Assembly: GCA_946482655.1 (NCBI GenBank)
Contig: CAMLSA010000055.1
Coordinates: 1-22,014 of the forward strand
Reading direction: 5' to 3'
From: an uncultured Sphingomonas sp.
GTDB taxonomy: Bacteria > Pseudomonadota > Alphaproteobacteria > Sphingomonadales > Sphingomonadaceae
DNA: 22,014 nt
Under the pieces are notes generated by a model. That model saw only the letters and a list, made by a program, of their open reading frames with translations. It had not been told where the DNA came from and did not search any database. A program made the translations under genes and the position numbers. Positions 10,523 through 17,640 of this stretch are shown piece after piece (the first letter of the stretch is position 1; each line of letters starts with the position of its first letter).

Positions 10523-11004
10523 TATCCCCGGTCTCGAAGCAGCCGCTGCTGCTCGCGCTTCCAGTCCCGCGCCTTCTCCGTCTCGCGCTTATCGTGCAAT
10601 TTCTTGCCTTTCGCGAGGGCCAGTTCGACCTTCGCCCTGCCCCGTCCGTTGAAATAGACCGAAAGCGGGATCAGCGTCATGCCCTCACGCGAAACCGCCG
10701 TCCGCATCTTCTCGATCTGGCGATGGTGGAGCAGCAGCTTCCTCGGCCGTTTGGGCTCATGGTTGAAACGATTGCCATGGCTGAATTCCGGCACATTGGC
10801 ATTGACGAGCCAGACCTGGTCTCCCTTTACTTCGGCATAGCTCTCGGCGATCGATCCCTCGCCGAAGCGGAGCGACTTCACTTCGGTGCCGGTCAGAGCG
10901 ATCCCGGCTTCGAAGAATTCCTCGAGGAAATATTCATACCGCGCGCGCCGGTTCTCGGCGACGACTTTGGTTTTCTCGAACTCGGCGGGACGTGGACGGG
11001 CCAT
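10522..11004 (-). CDS. smpB: SsrA-binding protein SmpB
   Basis: This 160-residue RNA-binding protein delivers tmRNA to stalled ribosomes for trans-translation. Family marks are all present: [20 protein letters not shown] with the T-E-V-KSLR element (about 39-46), the beta-barrel stretch [31 protein letters not shown] at about 82-93, [20 protein letters not shown], and the basic C-terminal tail [19 protein letters not shown] that enters the decoding centre. Length is normal. Start at ATG 11004; a purine-rich GGAGGGG lies rather far upstream (14 bases). The stop overlaps the start of the DUF2062 gene. Confidence 0.97.
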   Translation of the reverse strand: MARPRPAEFEKTKVVAENRRARYEYFLEEFFEAGIALTGTEVKSLRFGEGSIAESYAEVKGDQVWLVNANVPEFSHGNRFNHEPKRPRKLLLHHRQIEKMRTAVSREGMTLIPLSVYFNGRGRAKVELALAKGKKLHDKRETEKARDWKREQQRLLRDRG

Positions 11005-11016
11005 GATCTTTCTAAT

Positions 11017-11050
11017 CCCCTCCCTTTCAAGGGAAGGGCAAGGGGTGGGA
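11017..11050. repeat. imperfect C-rich/G-rich inverted repeat between dapA and smpB
   Basis: CCCTCCCTT and AAGGGAAGGG flank a two-base turn and can pair with one bulged base; GCAAGGGGTGGGAGG follows. Runs of this CCCTCCC/GGGAGGG type recur between genes in many alphaproteobacteria, so this may be a copy of a dispersed intergenic repeat. It lies in the 165-base gap between dapA and smpB and could fold in the dapA-smpB RNA. The rest of the gap (11051-11169) shows no gene. Copy number cannot be judged from one window. Confidence 0.45.
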
Positions 11051-11169
11051 GGAGCGACGAGAACGGCTCGATGCCGTCATCGTTGCCGGGTTGGCAAGGA
11101 AATATGCTCGCTGACGCTCGCAATCCGCCCGCGGACCCTCACCAACGGGGAAAGGCGCAGGGGCAAGCG

Positions 11170-12045
11170 TCAAATCGCTCCCGCGTGTGCAAGCGCTTTA
11201 TCGACAGCCATGCGGCTCGCCTCGGATGGCCAAGTCATCGGCATGCGCAGCTCGGCGGGGAAGTCCTCGTAGGTGCGGGTCAGCGCATATTTGACGGGAC
11301 CCGGCGAAGCGTCGCTGAACAGCGCCGCATGGAGCGGGAACAAACGGTCCTGTAGCGCGAGCGCGTCGCCCCAGCGCCCTTCGGCGCAGGCCGCCTGGAA
11401 ATCCGCGCACAGGCCGGGCAGGACATTGGCGGTAACCGATATGCAACCGACTCCGCCCATCGCCATGAAGCCGAGCGCCATATCGTCATTGCCCGAGAGC
11501 TGGCAGAAGTCGGGACCGCAATGCTGGCGCTGGGCCGAAACCCGCTCCACCTTCCCGCTGGCGTCCTTGATGCCGATGATCGTCGGGATTTCGGCCAGCT
11601 TGCCCAGAGTCTCGGGCAGGATGTCGGTCACCGTCCGCGCCGGTACGTTATAGACCACGATGGGCAGATCGCAGTTTTGGGCAAGATGACGGTAATGGAG
11701 CAGCAATCCCTCCTGATTGGGCCGATTGTAATAGGGTAGCACCACCAGCGCCGCGTCGGCGCCTGCCGCCTTCGCCGAGCGCATGTGCTCAAGCGCGACG
11801 GCGGTGTCGTTCGAGCCGCAGCCGGCGATCACGGGCACCCTGCCCGCCGCCTGCTCGATGCACACGCGGACGACATGATTATGCTCCTCGATCGACATCG
11901 TCGCGCTTTCGCCCGTCGTACCGCACGGAACCAGGCCGTTCGAACCCTCGGCGATTTGCCAGTCGACAAAGGTGCGAAACAGTTTCTCGTCGAACACCCC
12001 ATCGCGAAACGGCGTCACAAGGGCTGGTATCGACCCACTGAACAT
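11170..12045 (-). CDS. dapA: 4-hydroxy-tetrahydrodipicolinate synthase
   Basis: The 291-residue TIM-barrel aldolase condenses pyruvate with aspartate semialdehyde, the first committed step to diaminopimelate and lysine. Catalytic residues are visible: Thr43-Thr44 in CGTTGES, Tyr132 in VVYNVPART with Arg137, and the Schiff-base Lys160 in GIKDASG. Barrel motifs such as GCGSNDT and LPYYNRPNQEGLL are intact. The ATG at 12045 is chosen over an adjacent GTG at 12048 because AAGGGAG (12057-12051) then has normal spacing. The gene diverges from slt across only 46 bases, so two cell-wall related genes share a very small control region. smpB lies 165 bases downstream on the same strand. Confidence 0.97.
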   Translation of the reverse strand: MFSGSIPALVTPFRDGVFDEKLFRTFVDWQIAEGSNGLVPCGTTGESATMSIEEHNHVVRVCIEQAAGRVPVIAGCGSNDTAVALEHMRSAKAAGADAALVVLPYYNRPNQEGLLLHYRHLAQNCDLPIVVYNVPARTVTDILPETLGKLAEIPTIIGIKDASGKVERVSAQRQHCGPDFCQLSGNDDMALGFMAMGGVGCISVTANVLPGLCADFQAACAEGRWGDALALQDRLFPLHAALFSDASPGPVKYALTRTYEDFPAELRMPMTWPSEASRMAVDKALAHAGAI

Positions 12046-12056
12046 CACGCTCTCCC

Positions 12057-12085
12057 TTCACCTCGAGCACTTCGGTCGCCATAGT
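12057..12085 (+). promoter_or_regulatory. candidate slt promoter, possibly leaderless
   Basis: TTCACC (12057-12062) and CATAGT (12080-12085) each match four of six consensus positions and are 17 bases apart. Transcription would begin at or next to the ATG at 12092. The bases directly before that ATG (GGAACT) do not make a well-placed ribosome binding site. The dapA ribosome binding site on the other strand overlaps the -35. Confidence 0.35.
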
Positions 12086-12091
12086 GGAACT

Positions 12092-14140
12092 ATGAAGCTC
12101 GTCCGAGAAACGAATGCGCCCAATAGGTTCGGCCACCCCGCCCTGTCCAGCAGGTCTCATCGTCTTTTCGCGGTAGCCGCCCTCCTGATCTCGACCGCGG
12201 CCATTGCGACCGTTATCGCGCCTGACTTGCCGGAGACGAGCGGCAACAAATCGCCCGCCCCGGGCGCGCCCGCGTGGCGAGAGGACGTGCTGCTGGGCGC
12301 GATCAACGAATGGCGGCGTCTCCAGCAGAGTGATTCGCTCCCTTTCCAGGATTATGCCGCTTTCCTTATCGCCCACCCCGGCTGGCCGGGAGAATTGGCG
12401 ATGCGCCGCGCCGCCGAGCGGCGAATCGACCCGAACAGCTATGATCCGAAACTCGTGGTGAGCTTCTTCACGCGCTTCGAGCCGCTGACCGCGGCCGGTC
12501 AGACACGTCATGCCGAGGCGTTGGCTGCGACCGGCCGCATGACGGAGGCCCGCACCAAGGCGGCCGCGGCCTGGACGACGCGCGGGTTGACCGCAGCCGA
12601 CGAGAGCCGGTTGATGGCGAGATTCGGGACGAGCATGACGCCCGCCGATCATGACCGGCGGATGGAGAGGCTGCTGCTCGATCGGGCGACCACCCCCGCC
12701 GCCCGGCAGATAGCCTATGTCTCGCCCACGAAACGGCCGCTGTTCGCCGCGCGCCTCGCGCTGCTGCGCAACGATGTGGACGTCGGCGCCAGAATCGCCG
12801 CCGCCGGCGATGCCGTGAATCATGATCCCGGCTATATGATCGAACGCGCCCGCTATCTGCGTGATCGCGGCAACAGCCAGGCTGCCCGCATCTGGCTGGC
12901 ACAATCCCGCGACCTGACCAGCCCGCCCTTCGACACACCCTACTTCCTCGACAATCTGCTGAGCTTCGCCCAGGCGGCCAGCGCCGACGGCCAATATGAC
13001 ATCGCTCTGGCCATCGCCAAGCACGCCGAACAGGCCTTCCCGCCGGGTACCCGGGTTCGTGAGCGCCCCTTTGTCGAACGCGACGATTATACCAGCCTGA
13101 CCTGGCTGGCGGGAACGGTCGCGCTCGACAAGCTCGCGCGCTACGACGACGCCATGGCGATGTTCGATCGCTATGCGCGCGCGGCGCAGACGCCGGGCAC
13201 GCAGACCAAGGGCTGGTATTGGGCCGGGAGAGCCGCCGAGCGCGGCGGCAAGCCCGATTGGGCGGAGAGTTTCCTCGCCCAGGCCGCCAGGCATATCGAT
13301 CAATTCTACGGCCAGCTCGCCTCCGAACGGCTGGGCCGCGAGCTCGTGATCCCGCCGGAGCCGGTGCGCAGCGCCGTGGCTGTCGCCGACCGCGCCGCCT
13401 TCGATGCGAGCGAGGTGGTGCGCGCGGCGCGGCTGCTCGGCCGGGCCGGCCAATGGCAGGATCAGACCCAGTTCATCCGCCTGATCGCCGCCAACGCCAA
13501 GACCGACAGCGATCATATTCTCGCCGGCGAGCTCGCCCAGGCGATCAACCGGCCGGACCTCGGCGTGATGGTGTCGCGCACGGCACGCACCAGCGGCACG
13601 CCCGATCCGCTGCGGATCGGCTTCCCCGAGGTGCCCGTGCCGGCAATGATGAAGAACCATTGGACGCTGATCCACGCGATCAGCCGCCAGGAAAGCCAGT
13701 TCGACCGGCAGGCGACGAGCCGGACCGGCGCGCGCGGCCTCATGCAGCTCATGCCGGCCACGGCGCGGGAGCAGGCCGGCAAGATCGGGCTCGACTATGA
13801 TCCCGCGAAGCTCGCCGACATCGGCTATAATGTCGCGCTGGGTTCGTCCTTCTTCGATCGCATGCTGAACTATTATGGCGGCAATTACGTCCTGGCCATC
13901 GCCAGCTACAATGCGGGGCCCGGCAATGTGAACAAGTTCATCCGCGCCAACGGCGATCCGCGCCTGCCAGGGGCCGACATCGTCAAGTGGATCGAGGCGA
14001 TCCCCTTCGCCGAAACTCGCGGCTATGTGCAGAAGGTGCTCGAAAATGCGGTCGTCTACGACCTTTTGAACCCCTCGCGGGCCCGAGGGCGAATGCGAAA
14101 CCGGCTATCCTTCTACCTAGGCAAGGCCCAGCCGGGCTGA
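12092..14140 (+). CDS. slt: lytic murein transglycosylase (soluble Slt type)
   Basis: The 682-residue protein cleaves the MurNAc-GlcNAc bond of peptidoglycan, leaving 1,6-anhydro ends, in the periplasm. A basic N-terminus and hydrophobic segment (about residues 24-43) form a signal peptide or anchor. A long alpha-superhelical region (about 60-500) of paired helices follows. The C-terminal lysozyme-like SLT domain has the catalytic glutamate in SRQESQF (Glu534), then GARGLMQLMPATA, then NVALGSSFF and YNAGPGNVN, the family 1 signature set. An in-frame extension to 11972 overlaps dapA and is rejected; ATG 12092 gives a sensible signal sequence. It diverges from dapA. A 216-base gap follows before the ATP-grasp gene. 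Confidence 0.93.
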   Translation: MKLVRETNAPNRFGHPALSSRSHRLFAVAALLISTAAIATVIAPDLPETSGNKSPAPGAPAWREDVLLGAINEWRRLQQSDSLPFQDYAAFLIAHPGWPGELAMRRAAERRIDPNSYDPKLVVSFFTRFEPLTAAGQTRHAEALAATGRMTEARTKAAAAWTTRGLTAADESRLMARFGTSMTPADHDRRMERLLLDRATTPAARQIAYVSPTKRPLFAARLALLRNDVDVGARIAAAGDAVNHDPGYMIERARYLRDRGNSQAARIWLAQSRDLTSPPFDTPYFLDNLLSFAQAASADGQYDIALAIAKHAEQAFPPGTRVRERPFVERDDYTSLTWLAGTVALDKLARYDDAMAMFDRYARAAQTPGTQTKGWYWAGRAAERGGKPDWAESFLAQAARHIDQFYGQLASERLGRELVIPPEPVRSAVAVADRAAFDASEVVRAARLLGRAGQWQDQTQFIRLIAANAKTDSDHILAGELAQAINRPDLGVMVSRTARTSGTPDPLRIGFPEVPVPAMMKNHWTLIHAISRQESQFDRQATSRTGARGLMQLMPATAREQAGKIGLDYDPAKLADIGYNVALGSSFFDRMLNYYGGNYVLAIASYNAGPGNVNKFIRANGDPRLPGADIVKWIEAIPFAETRGYVQKVLENAVVYDLLNPSRARGRMRNRLSFYLGKAQPG

Positions 14141-14356
14141 CGGCATGATTTCGCCTTCGTGTTCCCGATCACCGTCCCCGCCCTGCCGGATGCCGGGTCC
14201 GGTGATCACGGGTTCCAGGAACGGTTCGCCCACCTTGGCGTTTTTGCGAGAGGGGGCTTTCCAAACCGGAATGTGAGGGGCCTCGCAAAGCCTCTTGTGC
14301 AGCGCAGCGAAGCGTTGCACGATCCGCTTTGTCGATCGGGATACTGACGGAGCGAT
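14141..14356. other. intergenic region between slt and the ATP-grasp gene
   Basis: No gene is convincing here. A small stem CCGGA/TCCGG (14186-14202) lacks a T-run, and no clear terminator for slt is visible. Just before 14357 the sequence GGAG at 14349-14352 is the ribosome binding site of the next gene. A -10-like GATACT (14340-14345) lacks a -35 at good spacing. The promoter of the following cluster presumably lies in this gap, but I cannot place it. Confidence 0.4.
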
Positions 14357-15805
14357 ATGGCAGGGGCAGGGGCATTCGACGAAATCCGGGGCAAATTGGG
14401 CGACCCGCGGGGACGACCTGAATTTGCACGACTTTCCAACTGGATAGACAATATCCCGCCCGCCGAGCTCGATCGCCGGCAAAAAGCCGCTGAGGCGGCA
14501 TTCCGCCAATTGGGCATCACCTTCGCCGTCTATGGCGAAGAAGAGTCCGCCGAACGAATCATCCCTTTCGACATCGTCCCGCGCATCTTCACGGCGAAGG
14601 AATGGTCGAACCTCTCGGAGGGGCTGGTCCAGCGGGTCGAGGCGATCAACGCTTTCCTGGCCGACGTTTACGGATCCCGCAGGATCCTGGCCGACAAGGT
14701 GGTGCCGGAGGAGTTGATTCTCGCCAATCCGCAATTCCGTCCGATGCTGGCCGGAGCCAAGCCTCCCCATCGCGTGTTCGCGCATATCTGCGGCATCGAT
14801 CTCGTCCGCACCGGTCCCGACGAGTTCTGGGTGCTCGAGGATAATGCGCGGACGCCGTCCGGCGTTTCCTACATGCTGGAAAATCGTGAGGCGATGCTCC
14901 GGCTGTGCCCCGAATTGTTCGAACAGTTCGATGTGAGGCCGATCGACAGCTATCCCGACGCGTTGCTCGAGACGTTGCAATCCGTGTCGCCACGGTCGCT
15001 CGGCGCGGGCGCCACCTGCGTGTTGCTGACGCCGGGCCACTTCAATTCGGCATTTTACGAGCACAGCTTCCTGGCCGATTCGATGGGAATCGAACTGGTC
15101 GAAGCCGCCGACCTCGAGGTCGACGACGATAAGGTGTGGATGCGAACAATTGAGGGCCGCGTCCAGGTCGACGTCATTTACCGCCGTATCGATGACGACT
15201 ATCTTGATCCACTGGTGTTCAAGCCGGAGTCGCTGCTCGGCGTCCCGGGAATCATCGCCGCCTATATGGCGGGCAATGTGGCACTGGTGAACGCGCCCGG
15301 GACCGGTATCGCCGACGACAAGGCGATCTACAGCTACATGCCGGAAATCGTGAAATATTATTCGGGCGGCGAGGCCAAGCTGCCCAATGTCGAGACCTAT
15401 CGCTGCCGCGAGGCCGGCGCGCTCAAATATACGCTCGCAAATCTCGACAAGCTGGTCGTCAAGCTGGTCGACGGATCGGGTGGATACGGCATGCTGGTAG
15501 GCCCGACCGCGACCAGGGCGCAGATCGAGGAATTCCGCGCCGCGCTGATCGCCGAACCGCAGCGCTACATCGCCCAGCCGACGCTGGCGCTGTCGACGGT
15601 ACCTACGCTTACCGAAACCGGCGTGGCGCCCCGCCACGTCGATTTCCGTCCTTTCGTGCTCTCGGGGGCCAATGGCGTGACGATCACCCCAGGCGGGCTT
15701 ACCCGCGTCGCGCTGCGCGAAGGTTCGCTCGTGGTCAATTCCAGCCAGGGAGGAGGCACGAAGGACAGCCTGATTCTCGCCGCCGCCCCGGGGGAGCAGG
15801 CCTGA
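14357..15805 (+). CDS. circularly permuted ATP-grasp protein (DUF404/DUF407 type)
   Basis: The 482-residue protein belongs to the circularly permuted ATP-grasp family. Characteristic stretches include FAVYGEEESAERIIPFDIVPRI (about 56-77), HICGIDLVRTGPDEFWVLEDNARTPSG, the adenine and phosphate region KLVVKLVDGSGGYGMLVGP (about 367-385), and the C-terminal DFRPFVLSGANGVTITPGGLTRVA with the closing NSSQGGGTKDS. ATP-grasp enzymes make acyl-phosphate intermediates and ligate carboxylates to amines. Comparative genomics has predicted this clade to be a peptide or amide ligase, but substrate and product are unknown. Start ATG 14357 has GGAG five bases upstream. Its stop overlaps the next ATG by one base (TGATG), so it is translationally coupled to the alpha-E gene. 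Confidence 0.92.
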   Translation: MAGAGAFDEIRGKLGDPRGRPEFARLSNWIDNIPPAELDRRQKAAEAAFRQLGITFAVYGEEESAERIIPFDIVPRIFTAKEWSNLSEGLVQRVEAINAFLADVYGSRRILADKVVPEELILANPQFRPMLAGAKPPHRVFAHICGIDLVRTGPDEFWVLEDNARTPSGVSYMLENREAMLRLCPELFEQFDVRPIDSYPDALLETLQSVSPRSLGAGATCVLLTPGHFNSAFYEHSFLADSMGIELVEAADLEVDDDKVWMRTIEGRVQVDVIYRRIDDDYLDPLVFKPESLLGVPGIIAAYMAGNVALVNAPGTGIADDKAIYSYMPEIVKYYSGGEAKLPNVETYRCREAGALKYTLANLDKLVVKLVDGSGGYGMLVGPTATRAQIEEFRAALIAEPQRYIAQPTLALSTVPTLTETGVAPRHVDFRPFVLSGANGVTITPGGLTRVALREGSLVVNSSQGGGTKDSLILAAAPGEQA

Positions 15806-16740
15806 TGCTCTCGCGCACCGCCAATTCGCTCTACTGGATCGGCCGCTATGTCGAGCGCGCGGAATTCACCGCCCGACTGATCGAGGCGACGATCCGGCTC
15901 GACGCGCTCTCCCCCCGTCCCGCCGGCCAAGGCGCCTGGGACAGCGCCCTTATGGTCGCCGCGGCGGATGTCGATTTCGGCCTGACCGGCGAGAGCCGCT
16001 CGCCGCTCGCGATCGGTCGCTATCTGACGCTGTCGGCAGCCAATCCCAATTCGATCCGGTCCTGCCTTGATTCGGCGCGAAGCAACGCCAAGTCGGTACG
16101 AACTGCGCTCAGCCGCGACGCCTGGGAGGCGATCAACCGCGCCTGGCTGGGCCTGCGTGGCCGCGCCTCGACCGGGGGCAGCCAGGCGACGCTCAGTCTG
16201 GTCGAGCAGATACGCGCCGAAACCCGTGGCTTCGAGGGGGCGCTGCACCGAATGCTGCGCAACGAGGCTTACAGCTTCATTGGCCTCGGCGCGGCGATGG
16301 AACGCGCCGACAACACCGCCCGGCTGATTGACGTCAAATATCATCTGCTGCTGCCGGAAGGGGAAAAGATCGGCGGCCCGATCGATCGCGACCAGTGGAC
16401 GACGATCCTGCACACCGTCTCGGCGGTGACCGCCTACCGCTGGCTCTACAGCGAAGGGCTCAAGCCCTGGCTGGTGGCCGAACTCCTCTCGCTCAAGCCC
16501 GAACTGCCGCGATCGCTGATTGCCTCATCCGAGGAGGCTGTGATGCACCTCAACGCCATAGGCAAGCGCACCGGACTGCAAGGCGAAGCCGACCGGCTCG
16601 CCCGGCTTCGCCATAACGGTCTCGAACGGACGACGATCGACGCCATATTCGCGCAGGGTTTGCATGAATGGCTTACCGCATTCATCTATGAGAATACCCG
16701 CATCCACCAGGCAGTGGGGCAGCAATTCCGATTTGGTTGA
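15805..16740 (+). CDS. alpha-E domain protein (DUF403)
   Basis: This 311-residue, mostly helical protein matches the alpha-E family. The hallmark N-terminus MLSRTANSLYWIGRYVERAE is complete, with the conserved helices RTALSRDAWEAINRAW and FIGLGAAMERADNTARLIDVKYHLLL and the C-terminal region ending in IFAQGLHEWLTAFI. The family occurs almost always with the circularly permuted ATP-grasp protein and a transglutaminase-like protein, either as neighbours or fused. Its own activity is unknown; a partner or scaffold in the ligase system is the usual proposal. It starts inside the ATP-grasp stop codon and ends seven bases before the transglutaminase start. Confidence 0.92.
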   Translation: MLSRTANSLYWIGRYVERAEFTARLIEATIRLDALSPRPAGQGAWDSALMVAAADVDFGLTGESRSPLAIGRYLTLSAANPNSIRSCLDSARSNAKSVRTALSRDAWEAINRAWLGLRGRASTGGSQATLSLVEQIRAETRGFEGALHRMLRNEAYSFIGLGAAMERADNTARLIDVKYHLLLPEGEKIGGPIDRDQWTTILHTVSAVTAYRWLYSEGLKPWLVAELLSLKPELPRSLIASSEEAVMHLNAIGKRTGLQGEADRLARLRHNGLERTTIDAIFAQGLHEWLTAFIYENTRIHQAVGQQFRFG

Positions 16741-16747
16741 CCGAACA

Positions 16748-17575
16748 ATGCGTCTCCTGATCCAGCACCAGACCGAATATCGCTTCACGGAGCCGCAGGC
16801 GCGGGTCGTACAGATGCTGCGCATGACACCCGGCAGCCATATCGGCCAGAACATCGTCGATTGGCGGATCGACGTAGATTGCGATGCCCGGCTCAAACAT
16901 TCGACCGACGGCTTCGGCAATATCGTCTCGATGCTCTATCTCCCGGGTCCGGTGGAGCGGATCGGCCTGCGCGTCAGCGGCGAGGTGCTTACCGAGGATC
17001 GCGCCGGGACCGTGGAGGGGGCGATCGAGCAACTTCCCTCCACGGTCTTCACCCGCCCGACCGAACTCACCGCCGCGGACGAACGCTTGTTGGAACTGGC
17101 TCGCGAGCACGGTCCCGGCTCCGCCGACGATCTCAGCCGCGCGCACACCCTCTGCAGCGCCGTCCATGGTCTGATCCGTTGCACCCGGGAACGCAGCACC
17201 GATGTCCGGCGGGTTCGCGACGTGGTCGCCGCGCAGTCGGGCTGCAGCATGGACATGGCGCATGTGCTGATCGCCTGTGCACGGGCCGCGGGCTTCGCGG
17301 CGCGGTTCGTCACCGGCTATATCTATCGCGACGATCCCGACCACAGCCATCGTCAGGCGCCGCATTTCTGGGCCGAGCTCGACGTTCCCGGCTACAGCTG
17401 GATCGGTTTTGACCCGGCCAACGACCATTGTCCCGATGATCGCTATGTGCGGGTCGCGAAAGGCCTCGATTTTCGTGATGCCGCACCGATCTCGGGCGCC
17501 CGGGTCGGCGGTGGGCACGAGGTGCTCAACGTCGGGGTCGACGTGATGTTGTCACAAGGGCAATGCCAAGCCTGA
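16748..17575 (+). CDS. transglutaminase-like cysteine peptidase family protein
   Basis: The 275-residue protein has an N-terminal beta domain beginning MRLLIQHQTEYRFTEPQ, typical of bacterial transglutaminase-like proteins. The core follows, with the triad Cys166 (QSGCSMDMAHVLIACARAAG), His206 (PHFWAELDVPGYSWIGFDP) and Asp222. Members of this clan are proteases or amide-bond hydrolases more often than cross-linkers. With the two preceding genes it completes the ATP-grasp/alpha-E/transglutaminase triad, so it may remove or process what the ligase makes. ATG 16748 is preferred to an in-frame start at 16664 inside the alpha-E gene because it gives the family N-terminus and a seven-base gap. No signal peptide is visible, so it is probably cytoplasmic. 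Confidence 0.9.
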   Translation: MRLLIQHQTEYRFTEPQARVVQMLRMTPGSHIGQNIVDWRIDVDCDARLKHSTDGFGNIVSMLYLPGPVERIGLRVSGEVLTEDRAGTVEGAIEQLPSTVFTRPTELTAADERLLELAREHGPGSADDLSRAHTLCSAVHGLIRCTRERSTDVRRVRDVVAAQSGCSMDMAHVLIACARAAGFAARFVTGYIYRDDPDHSHRQAPHFWAELDVPGYSWIGFDPANDHCPDDRYVRVAKGLDFRDAAPISGARVGGGHEVLNVGVDVMLSQGQCQA

Positions 17576-17640
17576 CGCGATGGACGGCGATCGTCCAGCC
17601 GCCTATCTGGACATGCTATGAGCTGGATATCGATCACGAC

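Noticed and set aside
11879..13675. Minus-strand open frame (598 codons) opposite slt
   Set aside because: Antisense shadow of slt that also runs into dapA; no motif or ribosome binding site.
14117..15637. Minus-strand open frame (506 codons) opposite the ATP-grasp gene
   Set aside because: Shadow of a strongly conserved plus-strand gene; no family features.
17580..17621. 13-codon frame in the transglutaminase-sppA gap
   Set aside because: Too short, no ribosome binding site and no evidence of conservation.
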